Source of the DNA: Nocardia otitidiscaviarum NBRC 14405
GTDB lineage: Bacteria; Actinomycetota; Actinomycetes; Mycobacteriales; Mycobacteriaceae
Assembly: GCF_000308635.1 (NCBI RefSeq)
Contig: NZ_BAGD01000276.1
Coordinates: 1-64,000 of the forward strand
Reading direction: 5' to 3'
DNA: 64,000 bases
How positions within the stretch are numbered: position 1 is the stretch's first letter; every line of letters starts with the position of its first letter. Below the pieces are notes generated by a model that saw only the letters and a program-made list of their open reading frames with translations, did no database searches and was not told where the DNA came from. Shown here piece by piece: positions 33,639 through 41,786 of this stretch. The translations under genes and the position numbers were made by a program.

Positions 33639-35228
33639 ATGACGAATCCGGCAAGAACGAATCCGGCCGAGCGGTACGACGTGGTGATATGCGGCGGTGG
33701 TCTGGCGGGGCTGACGCTGTCGAGACAGCTGAAGCGCGCCATGCCCGAGCTGTCGGTGCTGGTGGTGGAGCGCACGGCGGGCGATGTCATCCCCGACGGC
33801 GCCTACAAGGTGGGGGAGGCGACCGTCGAGGGCGGCGCGCACTATTTCACCGAACAGCTCGGCCTCGCCGGGCATTTCAATACCCGGCAACTGCACAAGC
33901 TCGGGCTGCGCATGTTCTTCGGCGACGCGCACGGTCCCTTCGAGGCGCGGCCCGAGCTGGGTGCCCGGCGGTTCCCGCGAGTGCCGTCGTACCAGATCGA
34001 TCGCGGCATCTTCGAACGCGAACTGCGGCGCGGGGTAAGGGAACTCGGCGTCGACCTGGTCGAGCAGGCGAAGGTGGCCGATGTCGACCTGGCGACCGGC
34101 GAGGACGACCACGTCGTGCACATCGAGGTGCCCGGCGTGGGCGGCGATCGGGCCGTGCGGGCGCGGTTCGTGGCGGACGCGACCGGTCGGCGGCGGCTGC
34201 TGCAACGCAAGCTCGAGTTGGGCACCCCGAGTCCACACAAGATCAACGCCGTGTGGTGGCGGTTCCGCGGCGAATACGACGTCGAGCGGATGACCGACAC
34301 CACCAGCCTCACCTGGCGGCCGAAAACCCAGGAGCGCCGGTGGTTCTCGACCAATCACCTGATGGGCTCCGGGTACTGGGTGTGGATGATCCCGCTGTCG
34401 TCGGGGAACACCAGCATCGGCATCGTGACCGACGAGCGCATCCACCCGTTCAGCAGCTATGCCACGGAAGCCAAAGCGCGGCAATGGCTCGACGAGTACG
34501 AGCCGACGTTGGCGACCTTCATCCGGGACGCCGAGCCCATCGACTTCCTGCGTATGCGCAATGCGAGTTACGGCTCGCGGCAGATCTTCTCGCATCACCG
34601 GTGGGCCTGCCTCGGTGAGGCGGCGGTCTTCCTCGACGCCTTCTACAGTCCCGGTTCGGATTTCATCGCCTACACCAACCACATCACCACGCGGCTCATC
34701 GAACTGGACCGTGCGGGCCGGCTCACGGCGGATGTCGCCGCGACCTACAACCGGCTCATGCTCGAGGATCTGTGGCCCAACTATCTGGCGATGTACCACG
34801 AGAACTATCCCAGTTTCGGCAGTGCGCCCGCCATGTTCACCAAGGTGATGTGGGATACCTCGTTCTACTGGGCGCTGCCGTCGTCGTTGCTGTTCCACGG
34901 ACTGATCGCGAACGAGGACGCGGCGGCGGAGTTCCATCCCATCGCGACGAGATTCCAGGGCATCCAGCACCGCATGCAGGCGAATCTGCGGGCGTTCGCG
35001 GCGCAGGCCCCGCAGCCGGACAAGTACCTGTTCGTCGAGTACAGCAAGATACCCATCTGCGCTCAGCTGCATCTGGACCTGCTCACCGACAAGTCCGCCA
35101 CCCAGGCGTTCCGCGATATGCGCCGCAATGTCGACCGCCTGGAGGCGTGGGCGGAGTCGTTCGAGCAGGAAGTCGGCAAACAGTACGACCTCCCCGTGCG
35201 GGAGCCCGCGGTGGCGGTCGCCGAATGA
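33639..35228 (+). CDS. Flavin-dependent halogenase-type monooxygenase 1
   Basis: 529 residues. FAD-binding GxGxxG as VVICGGGLAGLTLS, the GEATVEGG segment corresponding to GESTxP, and the halogenase-typical WxWxIP as YWVWMIPLSSGNTSIG. These mark the tryptophan-halogenase superfamily, whose members chlorinate or brominate with FADH2, O2 and halide; some relatives only hydroxylate. The substrate is probably the polyketide or a carrier-bound intermediate rather than tryptophan, since no indole pathway is present. Starts one base after the PKS stop, clearly co-translated. A flavin reductase partner is not encoded nearby. Confidence 0.82.
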   Translation: MTNPARTNPAERYDVVICGGGLAGLTLSRQLKRAMPELSVLVVERTAGDVIPDGAYKVGEATVEGGAHYFTEQLGLAGHFNTRQLHKLGLRMFFGDAHGPFEARPELGARRFPRVPSYQIDRGIFERELRRGVRELGVDLVEQAKVADVDLATGEDDHVVHIEVPGVGGDRAVRARFVADATGRRRLLQRKLELGTPSPHKINAVWWRFRGEYDVERMTDTTSLTWRPKTQERRWFSTNHLMGSGYWVWMIPLSSGNTSIGIVTDERIHPFSSYATEAKARQWLDEYEPTLATFIRDAEPIDFLRMRNASYGSRQIFSHHRWACLGEAAVFLDAFYSPGSDFIAYTNHITTRLIELDRAGRLTADVAATYNRLMLEDLWPNYLAMYHENYPSFGSAPAMFTKVMWDTSFYWALPSSLLFHGLIANEDAAAEFHPIATRFQGIQHRMQANLRAFAAQAPQPDKYLFVEYSKIPICAQLHLDLLTDKSATQAFRDMRRNVDRLEAWAESFEQEVGKQYDLPVREPAVAVAE

Positions 35229-35256
35229 CGGCGACGACAAGCGAGAGGAGCGGAAT

Positions 35257-36174
35257 GTGACCCAGTTCCAGGATCGGGTGGCGATCATCACCGGTGGCAG
35301 CCGGGGCATCGGCAAGGCGCTGGCGCTGGCCCTGGCCGAGCGGGGCACCGATATCGTGATCGGCGCGAAGACGATGGAGGCCGGTGGGCGGTTGCCGGGC
35401 ACCGTGCCCGAAACGGTCCGCGAGGTCGAACAGCGCGGTGCGCGGGCCCTGGGAGTGCGCTGTGACGTGCGCTCCGAGGCGGATCTGAAGAACCTGGTCG
35501 ACCGGACCGTCGAGCGCTTCGGCCGGGTGGACTTCCTGGTGAACAATGCCGGGGCGATGTGGTTGCAGACGGTCGAGGGCACCCCGCACAAGCGGTACGA
35601 CCTGGTGATGGCCATCAATGCCCGGGCGCCGTTCCTGCTCGCGCACCACTGCATTCCGCATATGCGCGAGGGCGGTTGGGGGCACATCGTCAATCTGAGC
35701 CCACCGCTGGATCCCGAGGGTATCCAGCACATGGGCGGCAAGGTGGCGTATATGTCGTCGAAGCTCAATGCCACCCTGCTGACGCTGGGGTTGGGCAAGG
35801 AGGTCGCGGCGGACGGCATCGCCTGCAATACGATCTGGACGCGCACGCTGATCGGGACGCTGGCGACGCAGAATCTCGGCATCGGCAGCCCCGAGGACTG
35901 GCGCACCGAGGACATCGTGGTGGACGCCATTCTGGCCGTGCTGGAACAGGATCCGGCGACCTTCACCGGCCACTCGCTGCTGGACGATGAGATTCTGGCG
36001 CGTTTCAAGGGCATCGAGGACCTGTCGCGGTACCGGTTCGTGCCGGACAAGGAACCGACGCCGATGACCTGGGAGCGTTGGGATCTCGTCGCCGAGGTCG
36101 CGCGGCAGCTCTACTTCCAGGCCATGGTCTCGGCCGACAAGGCGAAAGCGGCGGCACTGTCGGAGGGCGCCTGA
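35257..36174 (+). CDS. Short-chain dehydrogenase/reductase, HSDL2-like
   Basis: 305 residues. Cofactor motif TGGSRGIGKA, NNAGAM, HIVNLSPPL and active-site YMSSK. The segment HKRYDLVMAINARAPFLL matches the HSDL2-type SDR subfamily, which acts on fatty-acyl or related hydrophobic substrates. GTG at 35257 with GAGAGGAGCGG upstream. In the PKS operon it may oxidise or reduce a hydroxyl or carbonyl of the chain after release. Confidence 0.88.
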   Translation: MTQFQDRVAIITGGSRGIGKALALALAERGTDIVIGAKTMEAGGRLPGTVPETVREVEQRGARALGVRCDVRSEADLKNLVDRTVERFGRVDFLVNNAGAMWLQTVEGTPHKRYDLVMAINARAPFLLAHHCIPHMREGGWGHIVNLSPPLDPEGIQHMGGKVAYMSSKLNATLLTLGLGKEVAADGIACNTIWTRTLIGTLATQNLGIGSPEDWRTEDIVVDAILAVLEQDPATFTGHSLLDDEILARFKGIEDLSRYRFVPDKEPTPMTWERWDLVAEVARQLYFQAMVSADKAKAAALSEGA

Positions 36175-36175
36175 C

Positions 36176-37939
36176 GTGCCGACCCACCGCATCGGCTCGT
36201 ACGCGGTCCTCGCCCGGGGGTTGCTCGAGGGCGCGGGCTCCAATCGGACGCTCGCGCTCGAGCTGGAACGGCGCGCCCGCACCCGGGCCGCGCATCCGTT
36301 CCTGCTGTACGCGGACCGGCGATTCGACTACGCCCACGCCAATCGCCTCGTCAACGCCATCGCGCACGCGTATCGGGCCGCGGGTCTGCGCAAGGGCGAC
36401 GTGCTCGCCCTGATCATGGAGAATCGGCCGGAGTTCCTCTGGCACTACCTGGCGGCGGGCAAGCTCGGTGTCGTCGTGGCACTGGTCAATACGCAATCGC
36501 GCGGTGACGGGCTCGCGCACGCCCTGGCGGTGTGCGGTGCCCGGCGGGTGATCGTCGGCTCGGAGTGCCTGCCCGCCTTGCTGGCGATCCGGGATCGGCT
36601 GCCGGGCGAGCTGGTCGACGGCTGCTGGGTGGACCCGGACCCCGACGAGACCGACTGCGACACAGCGGGTCTGGCATTGTTCGAACCGAGCGAGACGGTC
36701 GCCGATCCGGTCGACACCGCCGGTCACGCCCTCGGTGATACCGGCGCGTACGTTTTCACCAGCGGCACGACGGGGCTGCCCAAGGCCGCCGTCATGAGCT
36801 ATCAGCGGCTGACCAGCGTCGGGCGGGTGCTCGGTGCGCTGGCGTGGCGGCTGGAACCGGGGGATGTGGTGTACAACTGCCTGCCGCTGTTCCACACCCA
36901 CGCCCTGGTGATCCCGCTGGCCAGCGTCCTCACCCACGGCTCGACCCTGGCGCTGGGCCGCCGGTTCTCCGCGAGCGGGTTCTGGCACGACATCCACCGT
37001 TTCGGGGCAACGGGTTTCAACTACATCGGTGAGATGTGCCGGTATCTGGTCAACACGCCGCCCGGCCCGTACGACGACCGGCACCGGGTGCGGGTGATCG
37101 TGGGCCAGGGGTTGCAGGCCGATATCTGGGCCACGCTCCAGGAACGGTTCGGCATCGGCCGAATCGTCGAGATGTACGCGTCCACCGAGGGGAATATCGC
37201 CACGCTCAACCTGTCCGGCACGGTCGGATCGGTCGGGAAGTTGCGCCTCGGCGGCACCCTCGCGCGATGGGATTTCGAGCGGGACGATTGCGTGCGTGAG
37301 CGCGGGCGTCTGGTGCGCTGCGGGCCGGGGGACGTCGGGATGCTGCTCGGGCCGATCCGCGAGCGCACCCCGTTCGCCGGGTATCGCGATCCCGAGGCGA
37401 CCCGCGCCAAGATCGTCACCGACGCCTTTCGCGACGGCGACGCGTTGTTCGTCACGGGTGATCTGTTCCGCCTGGACGATCGGAAGAATCTGTTCTTCGT
37501 GGACCGGCTGGGTGACACCTTCCGGTACAAGGGCGAGAACGTCTCGACCACCGAGGTGCAGGAGCAGTTGGTGCGGTGCCCCGGCATCGCGGAGGCCATG
37601 GTGTACGGCGTACCGGTGCCCGGCCGTGAGGGGCGGGCCGGAATGGCGGCCATCGTCCTCGCCGAGGGAGCCCGTTTCGACGGCGCGGCGATCGCCGCGC
37701 GGTTGGACGCGGCCCTGCCATCGGCTGCGCGGCCGGTCTTCATTCGGGTATGCTCCTCACTGAAAACCACAGCGACACTTAAGGTTTCGAAACTGTCGCG
37801 ACAGCGCGAGGGCTTTGCCCCGCAACCGGGGGAACCGGTCTACGTGCGTGACGGAACCGACCCCGCCTACGCGGAACTCACGCCGGAACGCTACGCCGCC
37901 TTTACCCGTGTTCAACACCAGACGCGATCGACACCATGA
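36176..37939 (+). CDS. Acyl-CoA synthetase, FATP/FadD6-like
   Basis: 587-residue ANL-superfamily ligase. Phosphate-binding loop VFTSGTTGLPKAA, MYASTEGN, FVDRLGDTFRYKGENVST in the hinge, and C-terminal SSLKTTATLKVSK with the catalytic Lys region. The pattern fits very-long-chain acyl-CoA synthetase/fatty-acid-transport proteins rather than FAAL. It likely activates the TE-released polyketide acid, or a starter, as CoA thioester for ligation or reduction. GTG lies one base after the SDR stop; stop overlaps an ATG (ATGA). Confidence 0.9.
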   Translation: MPTHRIGSYAVLARGLLEGAGSNRTLALELERRARTRAAHPFLLYADRRFDYAHANRLVNAIAHAYRAAGLRKGDVLALIMENRPEFLWHYLAAGKLGVVVALVNTQSRGDGLAHALAVCGARRVIVGSECLPALLAIRDRLPGELVDGCWVDPDPDETDCDTAGLALFEPSETVADPVDTAGHALGDTGAYVFTSGTTGLPKAAVMSYQRLTSVGRVLGALAWRLEPGDVVYNCLPLFHTHALVIPLASVLTHGSTLALGRRFSASGFWHDIHRFGATGFNYIGEMCRYLVNTPPGPYDDRHRVRVIVGQGLQADIWATLQERFGIGRIVEMYASTEGNIATLNLSGTVGSVGKLRLGGTLARWDFERDDCVRERGRLVRCGPGDVGMLLGPIRERTPFAGYRDPEATRAKIVTDAFRDGDALFVTGDLFRLDDRKNLFFVDRLGDTFRYKGENVSTTEVQEQLVRCPGIAEAMVYGVPVPGREGRAGMAAIVLAEGARFDGAAIAARLDAALPSAARPVFIRVCSSLKTTATLKVSKLSRQREGFAPQPGEPVYVRDGTDPAYAELTPERYAAFTRVQHQTRSTP

Positions 37940-37950
37940 AGGAGCCGTCC

Positions 37951-38427
37951 ATGAGCGATGACACCACGGTCACCGGCCACGACGAGATCATGAAGCACGC
38001 CCTCGCGCTGTTCGACCACCTACCGGTCCCGCCGGGGGTCGAACTGAAGCTGCCGCCGCCGTCCACCACGACCCTGGAGATGCGCTTCGAGGAATTCGTT
38101 CCCGGCAAGTCGCTGTCGGCCACGGTGACGGTGGCCGCGAAGTACGGAAATGTCATGGGGCTGCTGCAAGGCGGGTTCCTCGCCGCCATGTTCGACGATC
38201 TCATGGCGCCACTCGGCTACCTGACCGCGCGGAATCCGACGACGAGTATGGAGCTGACGACGCACTTCCTGCGCCCGGTATTCGTCGGTGAGCAGCTGAC
38301 GCTGACCGCCACGGTGCGCAAGCGCGGTCAGTCGGTCATGTACATCGCCGCCGAGGCGGTCAACGCGAACGGCAAACTGGTGGCGACGGCCATGTCCACG
38401 ATTCAGGTCATGTCCCTGTCGAAGTAA
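37951..38427 (+). CDS. PaaI-family hotdog thioesterase
   Basis: 158 residues with the hotdog core GLLQGGFLAAMFDDLMAPLG and SMELTTHFLRPVFVGEQLTL. PaaI-type enzymes hydrolyse acyl-CoA or acyl-carrier thioesters, so an editing or release role beside the acyl-CoA ligase is likely. The ATG at 37951 is chosen because AAGGAG lies 6 bases upstream; an earlier ATG at 37936 overlaps the ligase stop but has no ribosome site. The 3' end overlaps the convergent panC by 20 bases. Confidence 0.88.
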   Translation: MSDDTTVTGHDEIMKHALALFDHLPVPPGVELKLPPPSTTTLEMRFEEFVPGKSLSATVTVAAKYGNVMGLLQGGFLAAMFDDLMAPLGYLTARNPTTSMELTTHFLRPVFVGEQLTLTATVRKRGQSVMYIAAEAVNANGKLVATAMSTIQVMSLSK

Positions 38428-39271
38428 GCGGCGTCGAAGGAGACAGCTGCACCGCCATATTGTCGATCAGCCGGGTCGCGCCCACGCGCGCCGCCACCAG
38501 CAGGCGCGCGTCACCGTGGGCGGGTGCGGGGCCCAGCTCGGGGTCCCGCAGTTCCAGATATTCCACGGCCACCGCGGGATCGGCCGACAGCACCTTGTCG
38601 GCGGCGGCGAGTACCGCGTCGCCGCCCTCGGCCCCGGCCCGCACGCCCGCCGTGAGTGCGGCGGGCAGCACGACCGCCACCGCTCGCTCCCGGGCGCTCA
38701 GGTACCGGTTCCGAGACGACAGCGCCAGGCCGTCGGCCTCCCGCACGGTGGGCACCCCGACGATCTCGATCCCCATATCCAGGTCGGCGACCATCTCCCG
38801 GATGAGCACGAGTTGCTGGTAGTCCTTCTCGCCGAAGAACGCCGCATCCGGGCGGGTGATCAGCAACAGTTTCGCCACCACGGTCAGCATGCCGCCGAAC
38901 AGCTGCGGCCGCGTCGCACCGCACAGCCGGCTGCCCGTCGGTCCGGGGCGCACCGTGGTGCGCCGTCCGTTCGGATACATCTCGCCCGCGGTCGGAGCGA
39001 AGACCACGCGGGTTCCGGTGCCGCGCAGCAGATGGAGATCGACCGCGAGCGTCCTGGGGTAGCGGTCGAAATCCTCACTCGGGCCGAACTGCAACGGGTT
39101 CACGAAGATGGAGACGACGACCTCGAAGCCGCGCTCGATCGCGGCCGCGATCAGGGACAGGTGGCCGTCGTGCAGCGCGCCCATGGTCGGCACGAGTGCG
39201 ACGGGGCGACCCGCCGCCCGCAGAGCCCGGGAGGTCGCGACCATCTCGTCGACACGATGAACGACACGCAC
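38408..39271 (-). CDS. panC: Pantothenate synthetase
   Basis: 287 residues, normal length. Nucleotidyltransferase motif PTMGALHDGHLSL, IFVNPLQFGPSEDF, FFGEKDYQQLVLIREM, and SSRNRYLSARER are all diagnostic of PanC. It joins pantoate and beta-alanine with ATP, the last step to pantothenate and hence CoA and phosphopantetheine arms. It is not next to panB or panD, so it is probably a cluster-dedicated extra copy that raises CoA supply. Alternatively it ligates a related beta-amino acid and acid in the product pathway, which would be a new use. Last gene of the minus operon. Confidence 0.95.
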   Translation of the reverse strand: MRVVHRVDEMVATSRALRAAGRPVALVPTMGALHDGHLSLIAAAIERGFEVVVSIFVNPLQFGPSEDFDRYPRTLAVDLHLLRGTGTRVVFAPTAGEMYPNGRRTTVRPGPTGSRLCGATRPQLFGGMLTVVAKLLLITRPDAAFFGEKDYQQLVLIREMVADLDMGIEIVGVPTVREADGLALSSRNRYLSARERAVAVVLPAALTAGVRAGAEGGDAVLAAADKVLSADPAVAVEYLELRDPELGPAPAHGDARLLVAARVGATRLIDNMAVQLSPSTPLTSTGT

Positions 39272-39361
39272 GGCTACCTCGTCAACTCGTCGGACATTCG
39301 CGGATGTGCCCGAACACGGTGATCGGGAGGGGCAGCGGCGGCCTCGGACGGTGCCGATGGT

Positions 39362-40255
39362 TCACAGGCTCCTCCGGGTGGTGGTGTGCCGGGTGTGCGG
39401 CGGCCCGACCGAGCGGATCGCCCGGGTGACGGCCGCCAGCGCCATGAGTCGCACGACATCGACATCGGCCTGGACCGAGCCTGTTGCGGCACAGATAAAC
39501 CCATCGCCGTCGAAGCGTCCGTGCGGCGGTGTGAGGGCACGGGACAGGCCGTCGTGCGCGCCCTGTGCGACCGCCTGGCAGCCCAGCTTGTCCAGCCGGG
39601 CGTTGGTGACCACCACGCCGATCGTCGTGTGCATGCGTGCTCCCAGATCGATGTCGTGTAGCTGGGTGACCGCGTCCAATTCGATGTCCGCGGCGCCGTA
39701 ATCGATATCGCCGTAGGCGTTCACCACGCACAGCGCGCCCACCACCACGTCGTCCCAGCGGTGCTCGGCATAGGTGAGCCCACCGGGGCGGCGTCCGCCG
39801 GGGCCGCGCCAATGCGCGGTGTACGCGCCCGCGCCCGCGCCGATCCGACCGGAGACGATCGGGAGTCCGGTGGCCGTGCGCGCCGCCTCGTATCCGTTCG
39901 CCGCGGTGGGCCGGGCCGCCGGATTCCCCACGGCCAAATCGAACAGCGCCAGGGTCGGCACGATGGGGACCGGCCCGCCGGGGGTGGGCACACCGCGCCC
40001 GCTCTCCTCGAGAAAGCGCATGACACCGTCGGCGGCGGCGAGACCGAAGGCGGAGCCGCCGGTGAGCACGGCGGCGTCCGCGCAGGGCACCATCTTGTCC
40101 GGCGCCAGCACATCCAGTTCGCGGCTGGCGGGCGCGCCGCCGCGCACCTCGCACGACGCGGTCGTGCCCTCGGGAAACAGGACGACGCTGCATCCCGTCT
40201 CACCGGTCGGATCGGTCCAATGTCCGACCCGCACATCGGGAATACCGATTGTCAC
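39362..40255 (-). CDS. P1-family Ntn peptidase (DmpA/NylC/beta-aminopeptidase type)
   Basis: 297 residues. Family stretches are VGHWTD, GCSVVLFPEG, VLTGGSAFGLAAADGV, GRIGAGAGAY and the autocleavage-site region MHTTIGVVVTNARL, where the Thr should become the N-terminal nucleophile. Relatives hydrolyse N-terminal beta-amino acid or D-amino acid amides and nylon oligomers. In a cluster with methylaspartate and ATP-grasp ligases it may trim an amide-protected intermediate or act in resistance. Twelve bases after the NRDE gene, so co-transcribed. Confidence 0.85.
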   Translation of the reverse strand: MTIGIPDVRVGHWTDPTGETGCSVVLFPEGTTASCEVRGGAPASRELDVLAPDKMVPCADAAVLTGGSAFGLAAADGVMRFLEESGRGVPTPGGPVPIVPTLALFDLAVGNPAARPTAANGYEAARTATGLPIVSGRIGAGAGAYTAHWRGPGGRRPGGLTYAEHRWDDVVVGALCVVNAYGDIDYGAADIELDAVTQLHDIDLGARMHTTIGVVVTNARLDKLGCQAVAQGAHDGLSRALTPPHGRFDGDGFICAATGSVQADVDVVRLMALAAVTRAIRSVGPPHTRHTTTRRSL

Positions 40256-40267
40256 AGTGACCTCACC

Positions 40268-41227
40268 TCAGTGCTGGGCGCCTGCGACAGGGACGAAGAA
40301 GTCGTCCGGCGTGGCCGGGAAACCCATTCGCGCCACCTCGGTCGGCACGGGTTGGTAGGGGAACAGCTGACGTTCGTTGTAGGCGAAGAGTTCCACGCCG
40401 TCGGGCCGCGCGGCATACAGGGACACGCTCGCCGTCCACTCCACCTCATCCGGACTCTCCGCAGCGAACGCCGCTGCGGTCTTGTGCGATTCGGTGGCCG
40501 TCGTGATGAATGGAGGCTGCACGGCGGAGTACGTGTACGCGGTCCAGGCCGGGCTGTGATAGTCCGGGCCCGGCTCGTCGGCACCGGTGTAGACCGACAG
40601 CCACGGCCCCCACGAGTCGAGACTCGCGGTAGGGGCGGGCAGCCGGGTGAGGCGGTCGATGAGCCGCTTGCCGAGCGCGCCGCCGTCCGTCGGTTCGGCG
40701 GTGGTCAGCAGGTGCGGAACACCCGGGGGGAGTGCCGTCGTCGTCACCGCGGGGCCGTCGACGGCGATCACCGTGGCGTCGTGGCCGTCCGCGATCAGCA
40801 GTCGGTAAGCGAGTGTGGCGGTGTCGGCGGGTGGCAGTTCCTCGACGAGATGTACCGCGTGCCGGGCGGATTCGGCGGTGGCGCACAGGATCGGCAGCGT
40901 CGTGACGGCTGCGGGCGCGGCGGTACCGGTGGTGAGCAGACGGCAGTAGACCCCGCTGCGGCGATTGAACGCGAGCCAGGTGCCGCCCTCGGCGTCGATG
41001 CCCCCGACGACGTCGGACAGGGCGTCGGGGTTCGGGGTTCGGCTCGCCGGAATGCGTTGGAGGAGTTCGGGATTGTCGTGCCAATGCGGACCGTACGAAC
41101 AACGCGGGTGGAGGCCGAGTCTCCGGGCCGCCTCGAAACCATGTGGCCGATGCACGGGTTGCTCATGCGACTCGATGGCGAGGAAACGCGCGGCCTTGTC
41201 GTCGAGAAGAAATACGCAGGTACACAT
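40268..41227 (-). CDS. NRDE/TANGO2-type Ntn-hydrolase-fold protein
   Basis: 319 residues starting MCTCVFLLDD; Cys2 would be the nucleophile after Met removal, as in Ntn hydrolases. The segment GGTWLAFNRRSGVYCRLLT matches the GGTWLGVN core of NRDE/TANGO2 proteins, but the NRDE tetrad itself is not conserved (AIESHEQ instead). The function of the family is poorly known. First gene of a minus operon with the P1 peptidase and panC. Two Ntn-type hydrolases in tandem suggest amide bond turnover in the pathway. Confidence 0.7.
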   Translation of the reverse strand: MCTCVFLLDDKAARFLAIESHEQPVHRPHGFEAARRLGLHPRCSYGPHWHDNPELLQRIPASRTPNPDALSDVVGGIDAEGGTWLAFNRRSGVYCRLLTTGTAAPAAVTTLPILCATAESARHAVHLVEELPPADTATLAYRLLIADGHDATVIAVDGPAVTTTALPPGVPHLLTTAEPTDGGALGKRLIDRLTRLPAPTASLDSWGPWLSVYTGADEPGPDYHSPAWTAYTYSAVQPPFITTATESHKTAAAFAAESPDEVEWTASVSLYAARPDGVELFAYNERQLFPYQPVPTEVARMGFPATPDDFFVPVAGAQH

Positions 41228-41273
41228 CGGCCATCCACCTCGTCATGCGGTCCGCCCCACTCCCATCGGTGCG

Positions 41274-41347
41274 AGGGTACCCCGATCGCGACCCCGTTCG
41301 ATTCCCCCGGTCAGGGGGATGTCCTTGTGCCGCAAGGAGATTAGGAT
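41274..41347. promoter_or_regulatory. Cluster promoter element, site D, divergent promoters
   Basis: CCCCCGGTCAGGGGGATGT is at 41304-41322. On the plus strand ATGTCC (41319-41324) is 17 bases before TAGGAT (41342-41347); the ATG of the next gene is at 41355, so that message is probably leaderless. On the minus strand the other arm is 17 bases before a weaker TACCCT (41279-41274) for the NRDE operon. This is the most symmetrical copy of the element. Confidence 0.6.
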
Positions 41348-41354
41348 TTCGCGC

Positions 41355-41786
41355 ATGACCACAGCGGTGGAAGACCACGGCGGATCGGTCGTGGGGGAGC
41401 CGAACGATCCGAGTCCGACCGAGATCGAGTTCCGGCAATGGCGGGCGTTGAGCTCCGATGCGGGCGCCGAATTCTATGCGCGGGTCACGGCCGAGGACGC
41501 GGTATTCGCGGTGCCCTCACCGCATGCCACGCTGACCCGGCGCAGCGTTCTCGACGCGGTGGCCGCGGCTCCGCGTATCGAGACGTATCAGATTCTCGAA
41601 TTCCATGAGCGCGCGCTGGGACCCGACGCGTTTCTGGTGTTCTACGAGATGTATCAGAAGCGGGTCGGCCTGGACGGAATCTACGCCGCGATCTCGACCG
41701 TCTACGTGCGGCGCGACGGACGCTGGCTGATGCAGTACCACCAGCAGACGCCGCTGCAGCGTGGATCCACCGGGAGCGTGCGGTGA
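41355..41786 (+). CDS. SnoaL-like/NTF2-fold protein
   Basis: 143 residues of the NTF2/SnoaL superfamily (DUF4440-like): FYARVTAEDAVFAVPSP, then a strand-rich C-terminus (FLVFYEMYQKRVG, VRRDGRWLMQYHQQTPL). Such small cone-shaped proteins act as cyclases, isomerases or hydroxylases, or are non-catalytic partners. It starts about 7 bases after a -10 box, so the transcript is likely leaderless. Its stop overlaps the halogenase ATG as TGATG. Confidence 0.8.
   Translation: MTTAVEDHGGSVVGEPNDPSPTEIEFRQWRALSSDAGAEFYARVTAEDAVFAVPSPHATLTRRSVLDAVAAAPRIETYQILEFHERALGPDAFLVFYEMYQKRVGLDGIYAAISTVYVRRDGRWLMQYHQQTPLQRGSTGSVR

Noticed and set aside
27896..33790. Two long minus-strand frames (803 and 1119 codons) opposite the reducing PKS
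   Set aside because: They lie antisense to intact catalytic domains, have His/Arg/Gln-rich shadow composition and no motifs.
40700..40745. Another copy of the CACCCGGGGGGA-like element
   Set aside because: It lies inside the NRDE coding sequence, has no spaced -10 box and the bases are explained by codons.
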